Shown here piece after piece: positions 1-8,043 of a DNA stretch of 64,000 bases. Each line of letters starts with the position of its first letter. The stretch's first letter is position 1. A program made the position numbers and the translations under genes. Below the pieces are notes generated by a model. It was given only the letters and a program-made list of their open reading frames with translations. It had not been told where the DNA came from and did no database searches. The stretch spans positions 186,001 to 250,000 of the forward strand of contig MVIG01000007.1 in NCBI GenBank assembly GCA_002086835.1. Reading direction: 5' to 3'. The stretch comes from Mycolicibacterium porcinum. GTDB taxonomy: Bacteria; Actinomycetota; Actinomycetes; Mycobacteriales; Mycobacteriaceae.

Positions 1-81
1 GTCCTTCAGCATCTTCCCGGCGGTGAGCCCGCTGATGCCCGCGCCGATGATCGCGGTCCGCGGCAGTGAACGCTGCAACAC
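1..81 (-). CDS. Flavin-containing monooxygenase, N-terminal fragment
   Basis: Only the first 27 codons lie in the window; the gene continues past the left edge. They read PRTAIIGAGISGLTAGKMLKD-like (N-terminal part), a Rossmann FAD-binding motif (GAGISG) of the kind that opens flavin-containing monooxygenases and Baeyer-Villiger enzymes. The GTG start at 79-81 has GGAG four bases upstream; the next codon, TTG, is an alternative with better spacing. Two palindromes sit 40-80 bases upstream. The family is clear from the motif and its position at the extreme N-terminus, but the substrate cannot be guessed from so short a piece. Confidence 0.7.
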   Translation of the reverse strand, partial: MLQRSLPRTAIIGAGISGLTAGKMLKD

Positions 82-123
82 AGTGCTCCTTCACGTTGTG
101 ATGCAGAACACTAACAGCGGAAT

Positions 124-159
124 TTGACGAACGTCAATGAATTCTGACAAGTGTCAGAA
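124..159. promoter_or_regulatory. Paired palindromes, probable operator for the leftmost gene
   Basis: Two adjacent perfect inverted repeats: TTGACG-AA-CGTCAA at 124-137 and TTCTGACA-AG-TGTCAGAA at 142-159. Both contain a TGAC-N4-GTCA core, so they look like two versions of one protein-binding site. They lie in the 89-base gap between the flavin monooxygenase start (81) and the hydratase stop (171), in a stretch much richer in A+T than its surroundings. A dimeric repressor such as a TetR or MarR protein is the likely ligand. Its gene is not in view. Confidence 0.55.
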
Positions 160-170
160 ACGCCGCAACC

Positions 171-623
171 TCAGCCGATGAAGCGGACGATCGACTCGGC
201 GACCGCGGCGGGCTTCTCCGAACCCTCGATCTCGACGGTGACCGTCATGGTCGCCTGCACGGCGCCGTCCAACTGGGCGACATCGGTGATCGCCGCACGC
301 GCGCGCACCTTGGCCCCGACCCGAACCGGGGTGATGAACCGAACCTTGTTGTAGCCGTAGTTGACCGCCAACCTGACGTTGTCGACGCGGTACAGCTGAT
401 GGGTGAAATGCGGCAGCAGTGACAGCGTCAGCAGACCGTGCGCGATGGTCCCGCCGAACGGTCCGCTCGCCGCCTTCTCGGGGTCGACGTGGATCCACTG
501 ATGGTCATCGGTGGCATCGGCGAACAGATTCACCCGCTCCTGGGTGATCTCCATCCACTCGGTCGGGCCCAGCTCGCTGCCCTGTGCCGCGACGAACTCG
601 TCGAGACCGCTGAAGACTTTCAC
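171..623 (-). CDS. htdZ: MaoC-like (R)-specific enoyl-CoA hydratase
   Basis: A 150-residue single hot-dog MaoC domain protein that hydrates trans-2-enoyl-CoA to (R)-3-hydroxyacyl-CoA. The hydratase-2 signature is at residues 35-64 (ADATDDHQWIHVD, then GPFGGTIAHG), with Asp40 and His45 in the positions known to be catalytic in M. tuberculosis Rv0130 (HtdZ), which it matches over its whole length. The GTG at 623 is chosen because AGAGGA lies six bases upstream; the GTG at 629 would abut the ribosome-binding site. It follows the purU gene on the same strand after 16 bases, perhaps co-transcribed. Its position upstream of the flavin monooxygenase gives no obvious pathway. Confidence 0.85.
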   Translation of the reverse strand: MKVFSGLDEFVAAQGSELGPTEWMEITQERVNLFADATDDHQWIHVDPEKAASGPFGGTIAHGLLTLSLLPHFTHQLYRVDNVRLAVNYGYNKVRFITPVRVGAKVRARAAITDVAQLDGAVQATMTVTVEIEGSEKPAAVAESIVRFIG

Positions 624-645
624 GCTCACTCCTCTCGAACCGTGG

Positions 646-1542
646 TCAGAAGACTACGGTCTGATTCCCGAACCGGATTACGCGGTCCTCACAGTGCCAC
701 AGCACCGCGCGCGACAACACCAACCGCTCCACGTCCGCACCAAGACGAGCCAGATCGCCGACCGAGTGGCGATGGTCCACCCGTACCACGTCCTGCTCGA
801 TGATCGGTCCCTCGTCCAGATCCCCGGTCACGTAATGCGCTGTGGCACCGACCAACTTGACCCCGCGCTCCTTGGCCCTGCGATACGGAGCCGCACCGAT
901 GAACGCCGGCAGGAACGAATGGTGGATGTTGATCAGCGGGCAGCCGACGGCCTCGAGAAATTCAGGGGTCAGGATCTGCATGTACCGGGCCAGCACCACC
1001 AGATCGACGTTGCCGCGCAACAGCTCCAGGATCCGCTGCTCGGCCTCGGGCCGGTTCTCCCGGGTCGCCGGGACATAGAGGAACGGCACACCGAACGCGC
1101 GCACCTGATCGGCGAGGTCGGGATGGTTCGAGATGACCATGACCACCGACATGTCGAGTTCACCGCGCCGGTTGCGCCACAACAGGTCCAGCAGGCAGTG
1201 ATCCTCGCGCGAGGCCATCAGGGCGACCCGTTTGGGTTTGGCAGCCTCGGTGAGGCGGTAATCCATGCCGAATGGGATCGCCACTTGCTCGCCGAAGTCA
1301 TGCTCCAACTGCTCGCGCCTCGCCGCCAGCCCCGGCAGGTGGAAGATCGTGCGTTGCATGAAGGTGCCGCCGGACGGCTCGGTGGAGTGCTGATCCAGCG
1401 ACACGATGTTGGCGCCGGCACCGGTAAGGAAGCCACTGATCGCCGCAACCAGGCCGGGCCGGTCCGCGCAACGCAGCAGCAGCCGGCCGATGTCGCGCAC
1501 CGGCAGGGTGGTTGCTTTCGGATACTCCTGTGTCATCCCCAC
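646..1542 (-). CDS. purU: Formyltetrahydrofolate deformylase PurU
   Basis: A 298-residue cytoplasmic enzyme that hydrolyses 10-formyl-tetrahydrofolate to formate and tetrahydrofolate, balancing one-carbon pools. An N-terminal ACT domain (about 18-95, [19 protein letters not shown]) is followed by a formyltransferase domain (about 105-290) with ARYMQIL at 185-191, NIHHSFLP at 205-212 and DLDEGPII at 241-248, the catalytic Asn-His-Asp set of this fold. Length and domain order are standard. The GTG at 1542 has AGGTGAG six bases upstream; ATG at 1536 is an alternative lacking a spaced ribosome-binding site. It leads a possible two-gene unit with the hydratase gene. Confidence 0.93.
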   Translation of the reverse strand: MGMTQEYPKATTLPVRDIGRLLLRCADRPGLVAAISGFLTGAGANIVSLDQHSTEPSGGTFMQRTIFHLPGLAARREQLEHDFGEQVAIPFGMDYRLTEAAKPKRVALMASREDHCLLDLLWRNRRGELDMSVVMVISNHPDLADQVRAFGVPFLYVPATRENRPEAEQRILELLRGNVDLVVLARYMQILTPEFLEAVGCPLINIHHSFLPAFIGAAPYRRAKERGVKLVGATAHYVTGDLDEGPIIEQDVVRVDHRHSVGDLARLGADVERLVLSRAVLWHCEDRVIRFGNQTVVF

Positions 1543-1997
1543 AAGAATCTCACCTGGGGGCGTGCGCCCGAGCCACTACCCGCCATCACATGGCTTATCC
1601 GAAAGGGCCGGGCCGACGTGTTGTCGAGCGCCATTCAGGTTCGGGCCCGAAACCGGGTAGGGCTGGCTGAGCGACACGACAGCAAAGCGACCGCCCTCCG
1701 ACGCAGCCAAGTGCATTCGACGCTCGCGCAAATAATGAAATTTTGCCACCCGCCGATTTGACACACCTATACGGGCTAAATAGGGGTTCCTGAATTTGCC
1801 AGAATTGCATGTACCCGCGAGTAAATCAGTGGAAGCCACACAGAATTAACCGGGCACCTGGACAAGCTTTCCGGGCTCGCTGGAATTTCCCCGCTCGGCG
1901 GCGCGATACTCATCACACGTATTCGCACAACCCGTGCTGCGCACTAAAATCAGCCGCTCCATCGGACGGTGTGGCTGACCGACGAAATGGATTCCAG
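1543..1997. other. 455-base intergenic region, AT-rich in its right half
   Basis: No convincing gene lies here. The region separates purU from the rightward acyltransferase-like operon. It has a perfect 12-bp palindrome TTCGGGCCCGAA at 1640-1651. TTGACA at 1758-1763 resembles a -35 element, but the nearest TAAATA (1777-1782) is only 13 bases away, so a promoter is possible rather than shown. The stretch 1730-1870 is markedly AT-rich for this genome. Its length suggests a long 5' leader or several regulatory sites for the c-di-GMP operon. Confidence 0.4.
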
Positions 1998-2753
1998 ATG
2001 ACCGCTCCGCAACTCGATGCCGTAGGCCGTACCGCCATCACGCTGGACGAAAGCCCCAGCTGGTGGGACCCGGACAGCGAGTGCACCATCGTCGTGGCCC
2101 AACCCGGCGCGGAGCGCGAACTGTGGAACGAATACGTCCGCGGGGCCGAGACGAATTACCGCAAGCACGGGGTTGAACTGGCGCTCGACGCGAAAGCCCT
2201 AGAGACGGGCGATGATACGGCGCTGTTCTGCGTCGGGATCAACACCTCCGGCCGGGTTGTCGGCGGCCTTCGGGCCAAAGGACCCTACCGAAGCGTCGAC
2301 GAAAGCCATGCGGTCGTCGAATGGAGCGGACAGCCCGGGCTGGATTCGGTGCGCAAGATGATCGCCGACCGTCTGCCGTTCGGAGTGGTCGAGATGAAGA
2401 CGGCATGGGTCTGCGACGACCCCGAACAGAGCCGGGCGCTCACCGATACTCTGGCGCGTATGCCGTTGCATTCCATGACAATGCTCAACATTCAGTTCGC
2501 AATGGCCACAGCGGCGGCATACGTCCTGAAACGCTGGCTGTCATCGGGCGGAGTGCTGGCTGCGAAAATCCCGGCAACTCCATATCCGGACGACCGGTAC
2601 CAGACGAAGATGATGTGGTGGGATAGCCGCACATTCGCCAATCACGCCGACGCCTCTCAGCTGTCGCGGTACTTCACCGAGGCCCAGCGAATCGCCCCTC
2701 GCACGCACGCAACCGACATCGACGCGCTTACCCCCGCAGCAGCGAGCCGATGA
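1998..2753 (+). CDS. Acyltransferase-like protein (GNAT / N-acyl amino acid synthase-type fold), function unknown
   Basis: A 251-residue protein without an assigned function. Residues 84-140 (SGRVVGGLRAKGPYRS, then VVEWSGQPG and GVVEMKTAWV) resemble the central strands of GNAT and LuxI/FeeM-type N-acyl synthases, and TPYPDDRYQTKMMWW at 194-208 resembles the C-terminal acceptor segment of such enzymes. This is pattern-level similarity only. ATG 1998 is chosen because upstream in-frame sequence (to 1809) is low-quality coding. Its stop overlaps the ATG at 2750, and the next gene encodes an E1-like/nitroreductase fusion, so it may supply a small molecule for that enzyme or for c-di-GMP control two genes downstream. 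Confidence 0.6.
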   Translation: MTAPQLDAVGRTAITLDESPSWWDPDSECTIVVAQPGAERELWNEYVRGAETNYRKHGVELALDAKALETGDDTALFCVGINTSGRVVGGLRAKGPYRSVDESHAVVEWSGQPGLDSVRKMIADRLPFGVVEMKTAWVCDDPEQSRALTDTLARMPLHSMTMLNIQFAMATAAAYVLKRWLSSGGVLAAKIPATPYPDDRYQTKMMWWDSRTFANHADASQLSRYFTEAQRIAPRTHATDIDALTPAAASR

Positions 2754-2779
2754 TCCACGACCGCCCGCACGGAGACGAC

Positions 2780-4933
2780 ATGAATTCCGGATTAACAGAC
2801 CTCGACGATCCCGACCAATATCGCGCCATCTTCATCGACGACGAAGGCCATTCAGGCAGCACCATCGACCGGCTGCGCCAGGACCCGCGTATCTCCGTCG
2901 TCGATGAATGCCGGGAACAGCAAGCCGCGCTGCGGGCCCTTGTCCCCGCCGTCGGCCGGGAACTGCTCGACGAACCGACGCGCTGGGCGTACTACCCGTG
3001 GCGTCGGACCCTGGTTCACCTACTGGGGCCGGACGCGTTCAATCGGTTGCGCCTGGACCGCAACCGCAACCTCATCACCGCCGACGAGCAGCGCCGGCTA
3101 TCGGGTCTCAAGATCGGCGTCGTCGGACTCAGCGTGGGCCACGCCATCGCCCACAACCTGGCCACCGAGGGACTATTCGGCGAGATTCGCCTCACCGACT
3201 TCGACGAACTCGAGTTGGCGAACCTCAACCGGGTCCCCGGCACGGTGTTCGATCTCGGGGTGAACAAGGCCGTGGTCGCCGCACGCAGGATCGCCGAGAT
3301 CGACCCGTACCTCACGGTCCGGATCGATCGCGGCGGCGCCGTGGCCGAGTCCATCGACGAGTTCCTCCAGGGTCTCGACATCGTCGTCGAGGAATGCGAC
3401 TCGCTGGACGCGAAAGTCCTTGTCCGCGAGGCCGCCCGGGCCCGGCGGCTACCGGTGTTGATGACCACGAGCGACCGAGGGCTGCTCGACGTCGAGCGGT
3501 TCGACCTGGAACCCGCGCGGCCGGTCCTGCACGGTCTGCTCGGCGATCTCGCCGCGCGCGACCTCGCCGGGCTGAGCAGCAAGGACAAGGTGCCGCATGT
3601 GCTGCGCATACTGGACGCGCCCCAGCTGTCACCGCGGATGGCGGCGTCACTGGTCGAAGTCGGCAAGACGCTGAGCACCTGGCCGCAACTCGCCGCCGAA
3701 GTCGTGCTCGGGGCAACGGTTGTCGCCAACGCCGTGCGACGGATCGGCCTGGGTGAGCCGATGCCGTCGGGGCGGGTTCGCGTCGACGTCGCGGACGCGC
3801 TCGACCGTATGCGCGATCCACTGGTCACCGGGTCCGCGTCCACACCCGCGCCCCCGCCTCCCTCGGACATCCAGGCCGAGCCGGGCGGAATGGCAGACAT
3901 CCTCACCGCCGCGGCAACTCGCGCACCCTCGGGCGGCAACGTCCAACCGTGGCACATCGAGGCCAGTGACAGCAGGATCAACCTGCGGCTGGCGACGAAG
4001 TACACCACGGCCATGGACGTCGGGTACCGCGGTAGCGCAGTCGCGTTGGGTGCGGCCGCGTTCAATGCACGGGTGGCCGCGGCCGCGCACGGTCTGACCG
4101 GGCACGTCCAATGGTCCCGGGGCGACGAGGGCACGCCGCTGTACGGGACCGCGGAGTTCTCCCCCGGCAGTGCACCTGAGTTGGCGGAGCTCTACGAACC
4201 GATGCTGGCCAGGGAGACCAACAGGCTCCGGGGCACGTCGGCTCCGATCGACACCGACGTGCTCGACGGTCTGCGGGCCGCCGCCCGCGACGAGGCTGCC
4301 GAACTGACGATCCTCGATGATCGGGCCGAGATCGAGGCCGCCGCACGCATACTCGCGGAGGCCGACCGGATCCGCTATCTGACCCCGACGCTGCACCGGG
4401 AGATGATGTCGGAACTGCGCTGGCCCGGCGATGCAGACCCGGATGCCGGAATCGACGTGACGACGCTCGGTTTGGACCCGACCGACCTCGTGGTGCTCGA
4501 CATCCTGCGCCGCCCCGAGGTGATGGCGAAGTTGTCGGACTGGGACGCCGGCGCAGCGCTCGGCGACGACACCTACGAACGGGTCACCTCGAGCTCGGCG
4601 CTGGCCGTCGTCTCGATTCGCGGCCGCCGGCTGACCGACTACGCCGTGGCCGGGTCGGCGGTCGAGGCCGTCTGGGTCCGCGCCCAACTCCACGGGCTCG
4701 CCGTTCAGCCGGTGTCACCGGCGTTCCTGTACGCGCACGACGACCGCGACCGCCAGGAGCTCTCCCCTGGTCACGCCGATGCGTTACGCGACCTGCAGTA
4801 CGCTTTTCGCAGGTTGACCGGTGCCGAGCGCGACGAATCACAAGCGCTGGTGCTCAGGATCTCCTACGCGCCGCGTCCAACGGTACGCAGCAGACGTCGG
4901 GCCCGATCGGGTTCGGCGCCACAGTACGGCTGA
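2780..4933 (+). CDS. ThiF (E1-like)-nitroreductase fusion, Rv1355c family
   Basis: A 717-residue two-domain protein. Residues about 95-330 are a ThiF/MoeB/UBA1-type adenylating domain with a nucleotide-binding loop (KIGVVGLSVGH) and TDFDELELANLNR, whose Asp and NLNR match the ATP-binding signature of E1 enzymes. The usual zinc CxxC pairs were not seen. A Pro-rich linker (APPPPSD) leads to an FMN nitroreductase-like domain opening RAPSGGNVQPWHI, as in SagB-type enzymes. The M. tuberculosis homologue is called moeY, but molybdopterin synthesis is unproven and the nitroreductase half argues against it. ATG 2780 has GGAG five bases upstream; ATG 2750, overlapping the previous stop (ATGA), is the alternative start. 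Confidence 0.85.
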   Translation: MNSGLTDLDDPDQYRAIFIDDEGHSGSTIDRLRQDPRISVVDECREQQAALRALVPAVGRELLDEPTRWAYYPWRRTLVHLLGPDAFNRLRLDRNRNLITADEQRRLSGLKIGVVGLSVGHAIAHNLATEGLFGEIRLTDFDELELANLNRVPGTVFDLGVNKAVVAARRIAEIDPYLTVRIDRGGAVAESIDEFLQGLDIVVEECDSLDAKVLVREAARARRLPVLMTTSDRGLLDVERFDLEPARPVLHGLLGDLAARDLAGLSSKDKVPHVLRILDAPQLSPRMAASLVEVGKTLSTWPQLAAEVVLGATVVANAVRRIGLGEPMPSGRVRVDVADALDRMRDPLVTGSASTPAPPPPSDIQAEPGGMADILTAAATRAPSGGNVQPWHIEASDSRINLRLATKYTTAMDVGYRGSAVALGAAAFNARVAAAAHGLTGHVQWSRGDEGTPLYGTAEFSPGSAPELAELYEPMLARETNRLRGTSAPIDTDVLDGLRAAARDEAAELTILDDRAEIEAAARILAEADRIRYLTPTLHREMMSELRWPGDADPDAGIDVTTLGLDPTDLVVLDILRRPEVMAKLSDWDAGAALGDDTYERVTSSSALAVVSIRGRRLTDYAVAGSAVEAVWVRAQLHGLAVQPVSPAFLYAHDDRDRQELSPGHADALRDLQYAFRRLTGAERDESQALVLRISYAPRPTVRSRRRARSGSAPQYG

Positions 4934-4965
4934 GGCCGGTGCAGAGGTACATGCGGAGGTATCAG

Positions 4966-6813
4966 GTGCCAGGCAGCCTCGAACTGCTCGTCACATCGGT
5001 CGCGACGCAACTCATGGCCGTCGACGCCGCCACCTCGGTCTCGGTGAGCCAGCAGGTGCTGGCCGAACTGGTTTCGTTCTTCGACGTGGACGTGAGCTTC
5101 CTGCGGCACAACGATCACGAGACGCACGCGACCCGGCTGGTCGCCGAGTGGCCGCCGCGCCCACCGGACGCCCACACCGATCCGATCGCAGTCATCCACT
5201 TCGCCGATGCCGACCCCGTATTCGCCATGGCCGAGCATCTCAAGGAGCCGGCGGTGTTCCGTCCGGAGCCCGCGACCGACGACTACCAGCGCACGATCGA
5301 GGCCGGACGCCACATCCCCAGCACCTCGATGGCCTGTGTGCCGTTGCTGTCCGGCGACATCACCACAGGCGTCCTGGGGTTCGTCAAGTTCGGCGACCGT
5401 GAGTGGCTACCCGCAGAACTCAACGCACTCAAGGCGATCGCCTCGTTGTTCGCCCAGGTGCAGGCCCGAATCGAGGCCGAGGACCGGTTGCGGTACCTGG
5501 CCGATCACGACCATCTCACCGGGCTGCACAACCGCAGGGCACTCATGGCGCACCTGGAGGCTCGGCTGGCTCCCGGCCAGCCCGGCCCGGTCGTGGTGAT
5601 GTTCTTCGACCTCGACCGGCTCAAGGCGATCAACGACTATCTGGGCCATACCGCCGGCGATGCCTTCATCAGCATCCTGGCCGAGCGGTTGCAGCGCGGT
5701 GACGACCAACCCAAGCTCATCGCGCGACTCGGCGGAGACGAGTTCGTCGTGGTCCCCGCGGCGTCGATGACCGCTGAGGCGGCCACGGCGCTGGCCTACC
5801 GGCTGCAGTCGGTGCTGCGCGAACGGGTGACCATCGACGGCGAGATGCTGACCCGCACCGTCAGCATCGGTCTGGCCCAAGGTATTCCAGGCCGCGACTC
5901 CACCTCCGACCTGCTCAACCGGGCCGACCACGCAGTGCTGACGGCGAAGAACTCCGGGGGCAACCGGGTCGCTGTGTTCTCCGATGCGATGGCGATGGAG
6001 ATCGACTTCCGCAACGACATCGAGCTGCACCTGCAGAGCGTGATCGAGAGCGGCGCGCTGGTCCTGCACTATCTGCCCGAGATCGACATGCGGACCGGCG
6101 AGGTGCTCGCCGCCGAAGCCCTGGTCCGCTGGCAGCATCCGACGCGCGGCCTGCTGTCGCCCGACTCCTTCATCGGGGTAGCCGAATCGATCAATCTGGC
6201 AGGTGAATTGGGCCGCTGGGTGTTGCGTAACGCATGTGCCGAATTCGCCCGGTGGCGGTCCAACGGCGTCGGGCGCAACATCGTGCTCCGGATCAATGTG
6301 TCACCGGTCCAGTTGGTGACCGACGGATTCGTCGCATCGGTGGCGGAGGTGATGAAGGAATTTCGCCTCCCCCGCGGATCGGTGTGCCTGGAGATCACCG
6401 AGAGCATTGTCGTGCAGGACATCGAAACCACCCGCTCGACGCTGACCGGGCTGCACAAGGTGGGCGTGCAGGTGGCGATCGACGACTTCGGCACCGGCTA
6501 CAGCGCGCTGTCGCTGCTGAAGTCACTCCCGGTGGACACCCTCAAGATCGACCGCAGTTTTGTCGCCGGGCTCGGGTCAGACCCGGGCGACCTGCCGATC
6601 GTGCGCGCAGTGATCGCGCTGGCCGGGGCCTTCGGCCTGCAGCTGGTCGCCGAAGGCGTGGAGACGGAGCGGGCCGCGCTGACCCTGTTGCGGCACGGCT
6701 GCTACCGCGCCCAGGGCTTCCTGCTGTCGAAGCCGATCCTCGGCCATGAGATGGCCGCGCTACTGGCCAAAGGCCGGGTACCCGTGCATTTCTCAGCCGC
6801 GCCGCGCACGTGA
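4966..6813 (+). CDS. dcpA: Bifunctional diguanylate cyclase/phosphodiesterase (GAF-GGDEF-EAL), DcpA/Rv1354c type
   Basis: Makes and breaks cyclic di-GMP. About 615 residues: GAF (about 20-165), GGDEF (about 175-335) with intact GGDEF at 256-260 after RL, and EAL (about 350-605) with EALVRW at 384-389, INVSP, EITES, DDFGTGYSAL, KIDRSFV, VAEGVET and QGFLLSKP. All metal-binding EAL motifs are present, so both activities look intact. It matches M. tuberculosis Rv1354c throughout, including LPEID/LPEVD where many EAL proteins have QPQ. GTG 4966 has GGAGG six bases upstream; GTG 4939 is a longer alternative. It begins 32 bases after the ThiF fusion gene, in the same operon. Confidence 0.93.
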   Translation: MPGSLELLVTSVATQLMAVDAATSVSVSQQVLAELVSFFDVDVSFLRHNDHETHATRLVAEWPPRPPDAHTDPIAVIHFADADPVFAMAEHLKEPAVFRPEPATDDYQRTIEAGRHIPSTSMACVPLLSGDITTGVLGFVKFGDREWLPAELNALKAIASLFAQVQARIEAEDRLRYLADHDHLTGLHNRRALMAHLEARLAPGQPGPVVVMFFDLDRLKAINDYLGHTAGDAFISILAERLQRGDDQPKLIARLGGDEFVVVPAASMTAEAATALAYRLQSVLRERVTIDGEMLTRTVSIGLAQGIPGRDSTSDLLNRADHAVLTAKNSGGNRVAVFSDAMAMEIDFRNDIELHLQSVIESGALVLHYLPEIDMRTGEVLAAEALVRWQHPTRGLLSPDSFIGVAESINLAGELGRWVLRNACAEFARWRSNGVGRNIVLRINVSPVQLVTDGFVASVAEVMKEFRLPRGSVCLEITESIVVQDIETTRSTLTGLHKVGVQVAIDDFGTGYSALSLLKSLPVDTLKIDRSFVAGLGSDPGDLPIVRAVIALAGAFGLQLVAEGVETERAALTLLRHGCYRAQGFLLSKPILGHEMAALLAKGRVPVHFSAAPRT

Positions 6814-7671
6814 CCGATACGAGTCACGCGGCGAGTCGTGCACTCCTCCGGATCGGCAGTAGTCCGACCGTCCGGTGTCCGGCTGATGATCGAGCAACTC
6901 GACGCGACCGAATCTGCTGGCGCTGTAGCCGACCAGAGCTACCTGCAGGGGCGTGCCCGGCTCGATGAGCGGACCGTCCGCCGCGGCCGGGGCGGCTGCC
7001 CGGGGTTCGGTCGAGAGAGCCACGCCATGGCGGGCCCGCAGGGCCAGCGGTCCGTCGACGGTGTCGATCACCGCCCCCACAACCTCGCCCTCCTCGAACA
7101 CGATGCGCTGCAGTGCGGCGTTGTCCAGGGTGTGGATCTGCTTACCGAGTGTCTGAGCCGACAGCCAGTCTCCGAGCGCCGAGACGGCGCCGGACTCACT
7201 CTCGACATTCAGCGTCCCGAGCACCTTGACCTGGATCTCCTCGCCGGCGCGGGTCTTCATCGAGGTCGTGGCCCGATCCGCCAGCCGGGTGTATAGCACC
7301 CCGTAGGGGGAGGTCAGGCAATGCCGCGCCCAGTCAAGCAGTCGGGCCCCGTAGAACGGCGCGATCCGGCCGCGTCCGGAAACCGGGGTCCAATCGCTCA
7401 CCGGCCGCACCGTCAGAACGCTGTCGTAGTCGGCATCGTCGACCGGTGGCAGATCCGCCGACAACGCGTCAAGGTACTCACGAGTCTCGGTATCCACGAT
7501 GCCCGCGCCCAACCACGGTGTCCCGCCATCAGGCGTGCCCGGCTGGGCGCTGCCCGCAGTCCCCGGGGTGATCATCTGCACATCGAGCCCGGCATCCGCC
7601 GCCGCGACGGCCGCGGCCAACGCCCCGAAGCCCGAGCCACAGCAAACGACGTCGACTTCGTCATCCCACAT
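6793..7671 (-). CDS. FAD-binding oxidoreductase, short form
   Basis: A 292-residue flavoprotein with an N-terminal dinucleotide-binding motif (CCGSGFGALAAAVAAADAG, residues 10-28) like fumarate reductase/ketosteroid dehydrogenase flavoproteins. It is about half their length (500-570 residues) and lacks an obvious C-terminal catalytic domain. The C-terminus (SASRFGRVELLDHQPDT and a charged tail) is not typical of the family. It may be a reduced member that binds FAD without the standard catalysis. Its 3' end overlaps the 3' end of the c-di-GMP enzyme gene by 21 bases, tail to tail. Confidence 0.7.
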   Translation of the reverse strand: MWDDEVDVVCCGSGFGALAAAVAAADAGLDVQMITPGTAGSAQPGTPDGGTPWLGAGIVDTETREYLDALSADLPPVDDADYDSVLTVRPVSDWTPVSGRGRIAPFYGARLLDWARHCLTSPYGVLYTRLADRATTSMKTRAGEEIQVKVLGTLNVESESGAVSALGDWLSAQTLGKQIHTLDNAALQRIVFEEGEVVGAVIDTVDGPLALRARHGVALSTEPRAAAPAAADGPLIEPGTPLQVALVGYSASRFGRVELLDHQPDTGRSDYCRSGGVHDSPRDSYRSRARRG

Positions 7672-7674
7672 CGG

Positions 7675-7932
7675 CTAGCGACACTCCGACCGAACCGCAC
7701 GGGACCCGATCAAGATCGAATCATGTTGGGGGGAACCGGAAATTGAGGTCGTCATGGCCCGCACCGGGATTCGAGGGGGATTGCCGGTGCAGGCCATGAC
7801 AACGCTTCCAGGATAGCCCTTGGCTACCGCCGACCGCCAAATGGTGGCGCGCGCCACAGCGCCCGCGGCCGCGGCGTGCGCCACTGCCGGGCGGGCGAAC
7901 CGCGACGAACCAAGAGTTATCACGCTAAGCAC
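7675..7932 (-). CDS. Possible small exported protein, 85 residues, divergent from tandem TetR genes
   Basis: A GTG-initiated reading frame with AAAGG eight bases upstream of the start. It begins with a hydrophobic stretch (VLSVITLGSSRFARP, then AVAHAAAAGAVA) that could be a signal peptide, and has a single later Cys. The rest has no recognised domain. It fills the otherwise empty 372-base gap between the flavoprotein gene (ATG 7671) and the first tetR gene, on the opposite strand to the latter. Random open frames are common in GC-rich DNA, so this is a candidate only. Confidence 0.25.
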   Translation of the reverse strand: MLSVITLGSSRFARPAVAHAAAAGAVARATIWRSAVAKGYPGSVVMACTGNPPRIPVRAMTTSISGSPQHDSILIGSRAVRSECR

Positions 7933-8043
7933 GATACATACCTTTAGAATGTTATGCACGTACGGCGAAGACTTTGAGTCTGCTGGTGACGGCGGCGAAC
8001 AGAACACGGCCACCGGCCGAGCAGAGTCAGGAAGGCCCAGAGG

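Noticed and set aside
1681-1715. A segment (AGCAAAGC, then GACGCAGCC) vaguely like a c-di-GMP GEMM riboswitch upstream of the c-di-GMP operon.
   Set aside because: The order and spacing do not fit the GEMM core, no tetraloop-receptor pairing is visible, and the acyltransferase-like gene starts about 280 bases further on.
511-1761. A 416-codon open frame on the plus strand opposite purU and the hydratase gene.
   Set aside because: It is the GC-rich antisense shadow of two well-supported genes and contains no recognisable motif.
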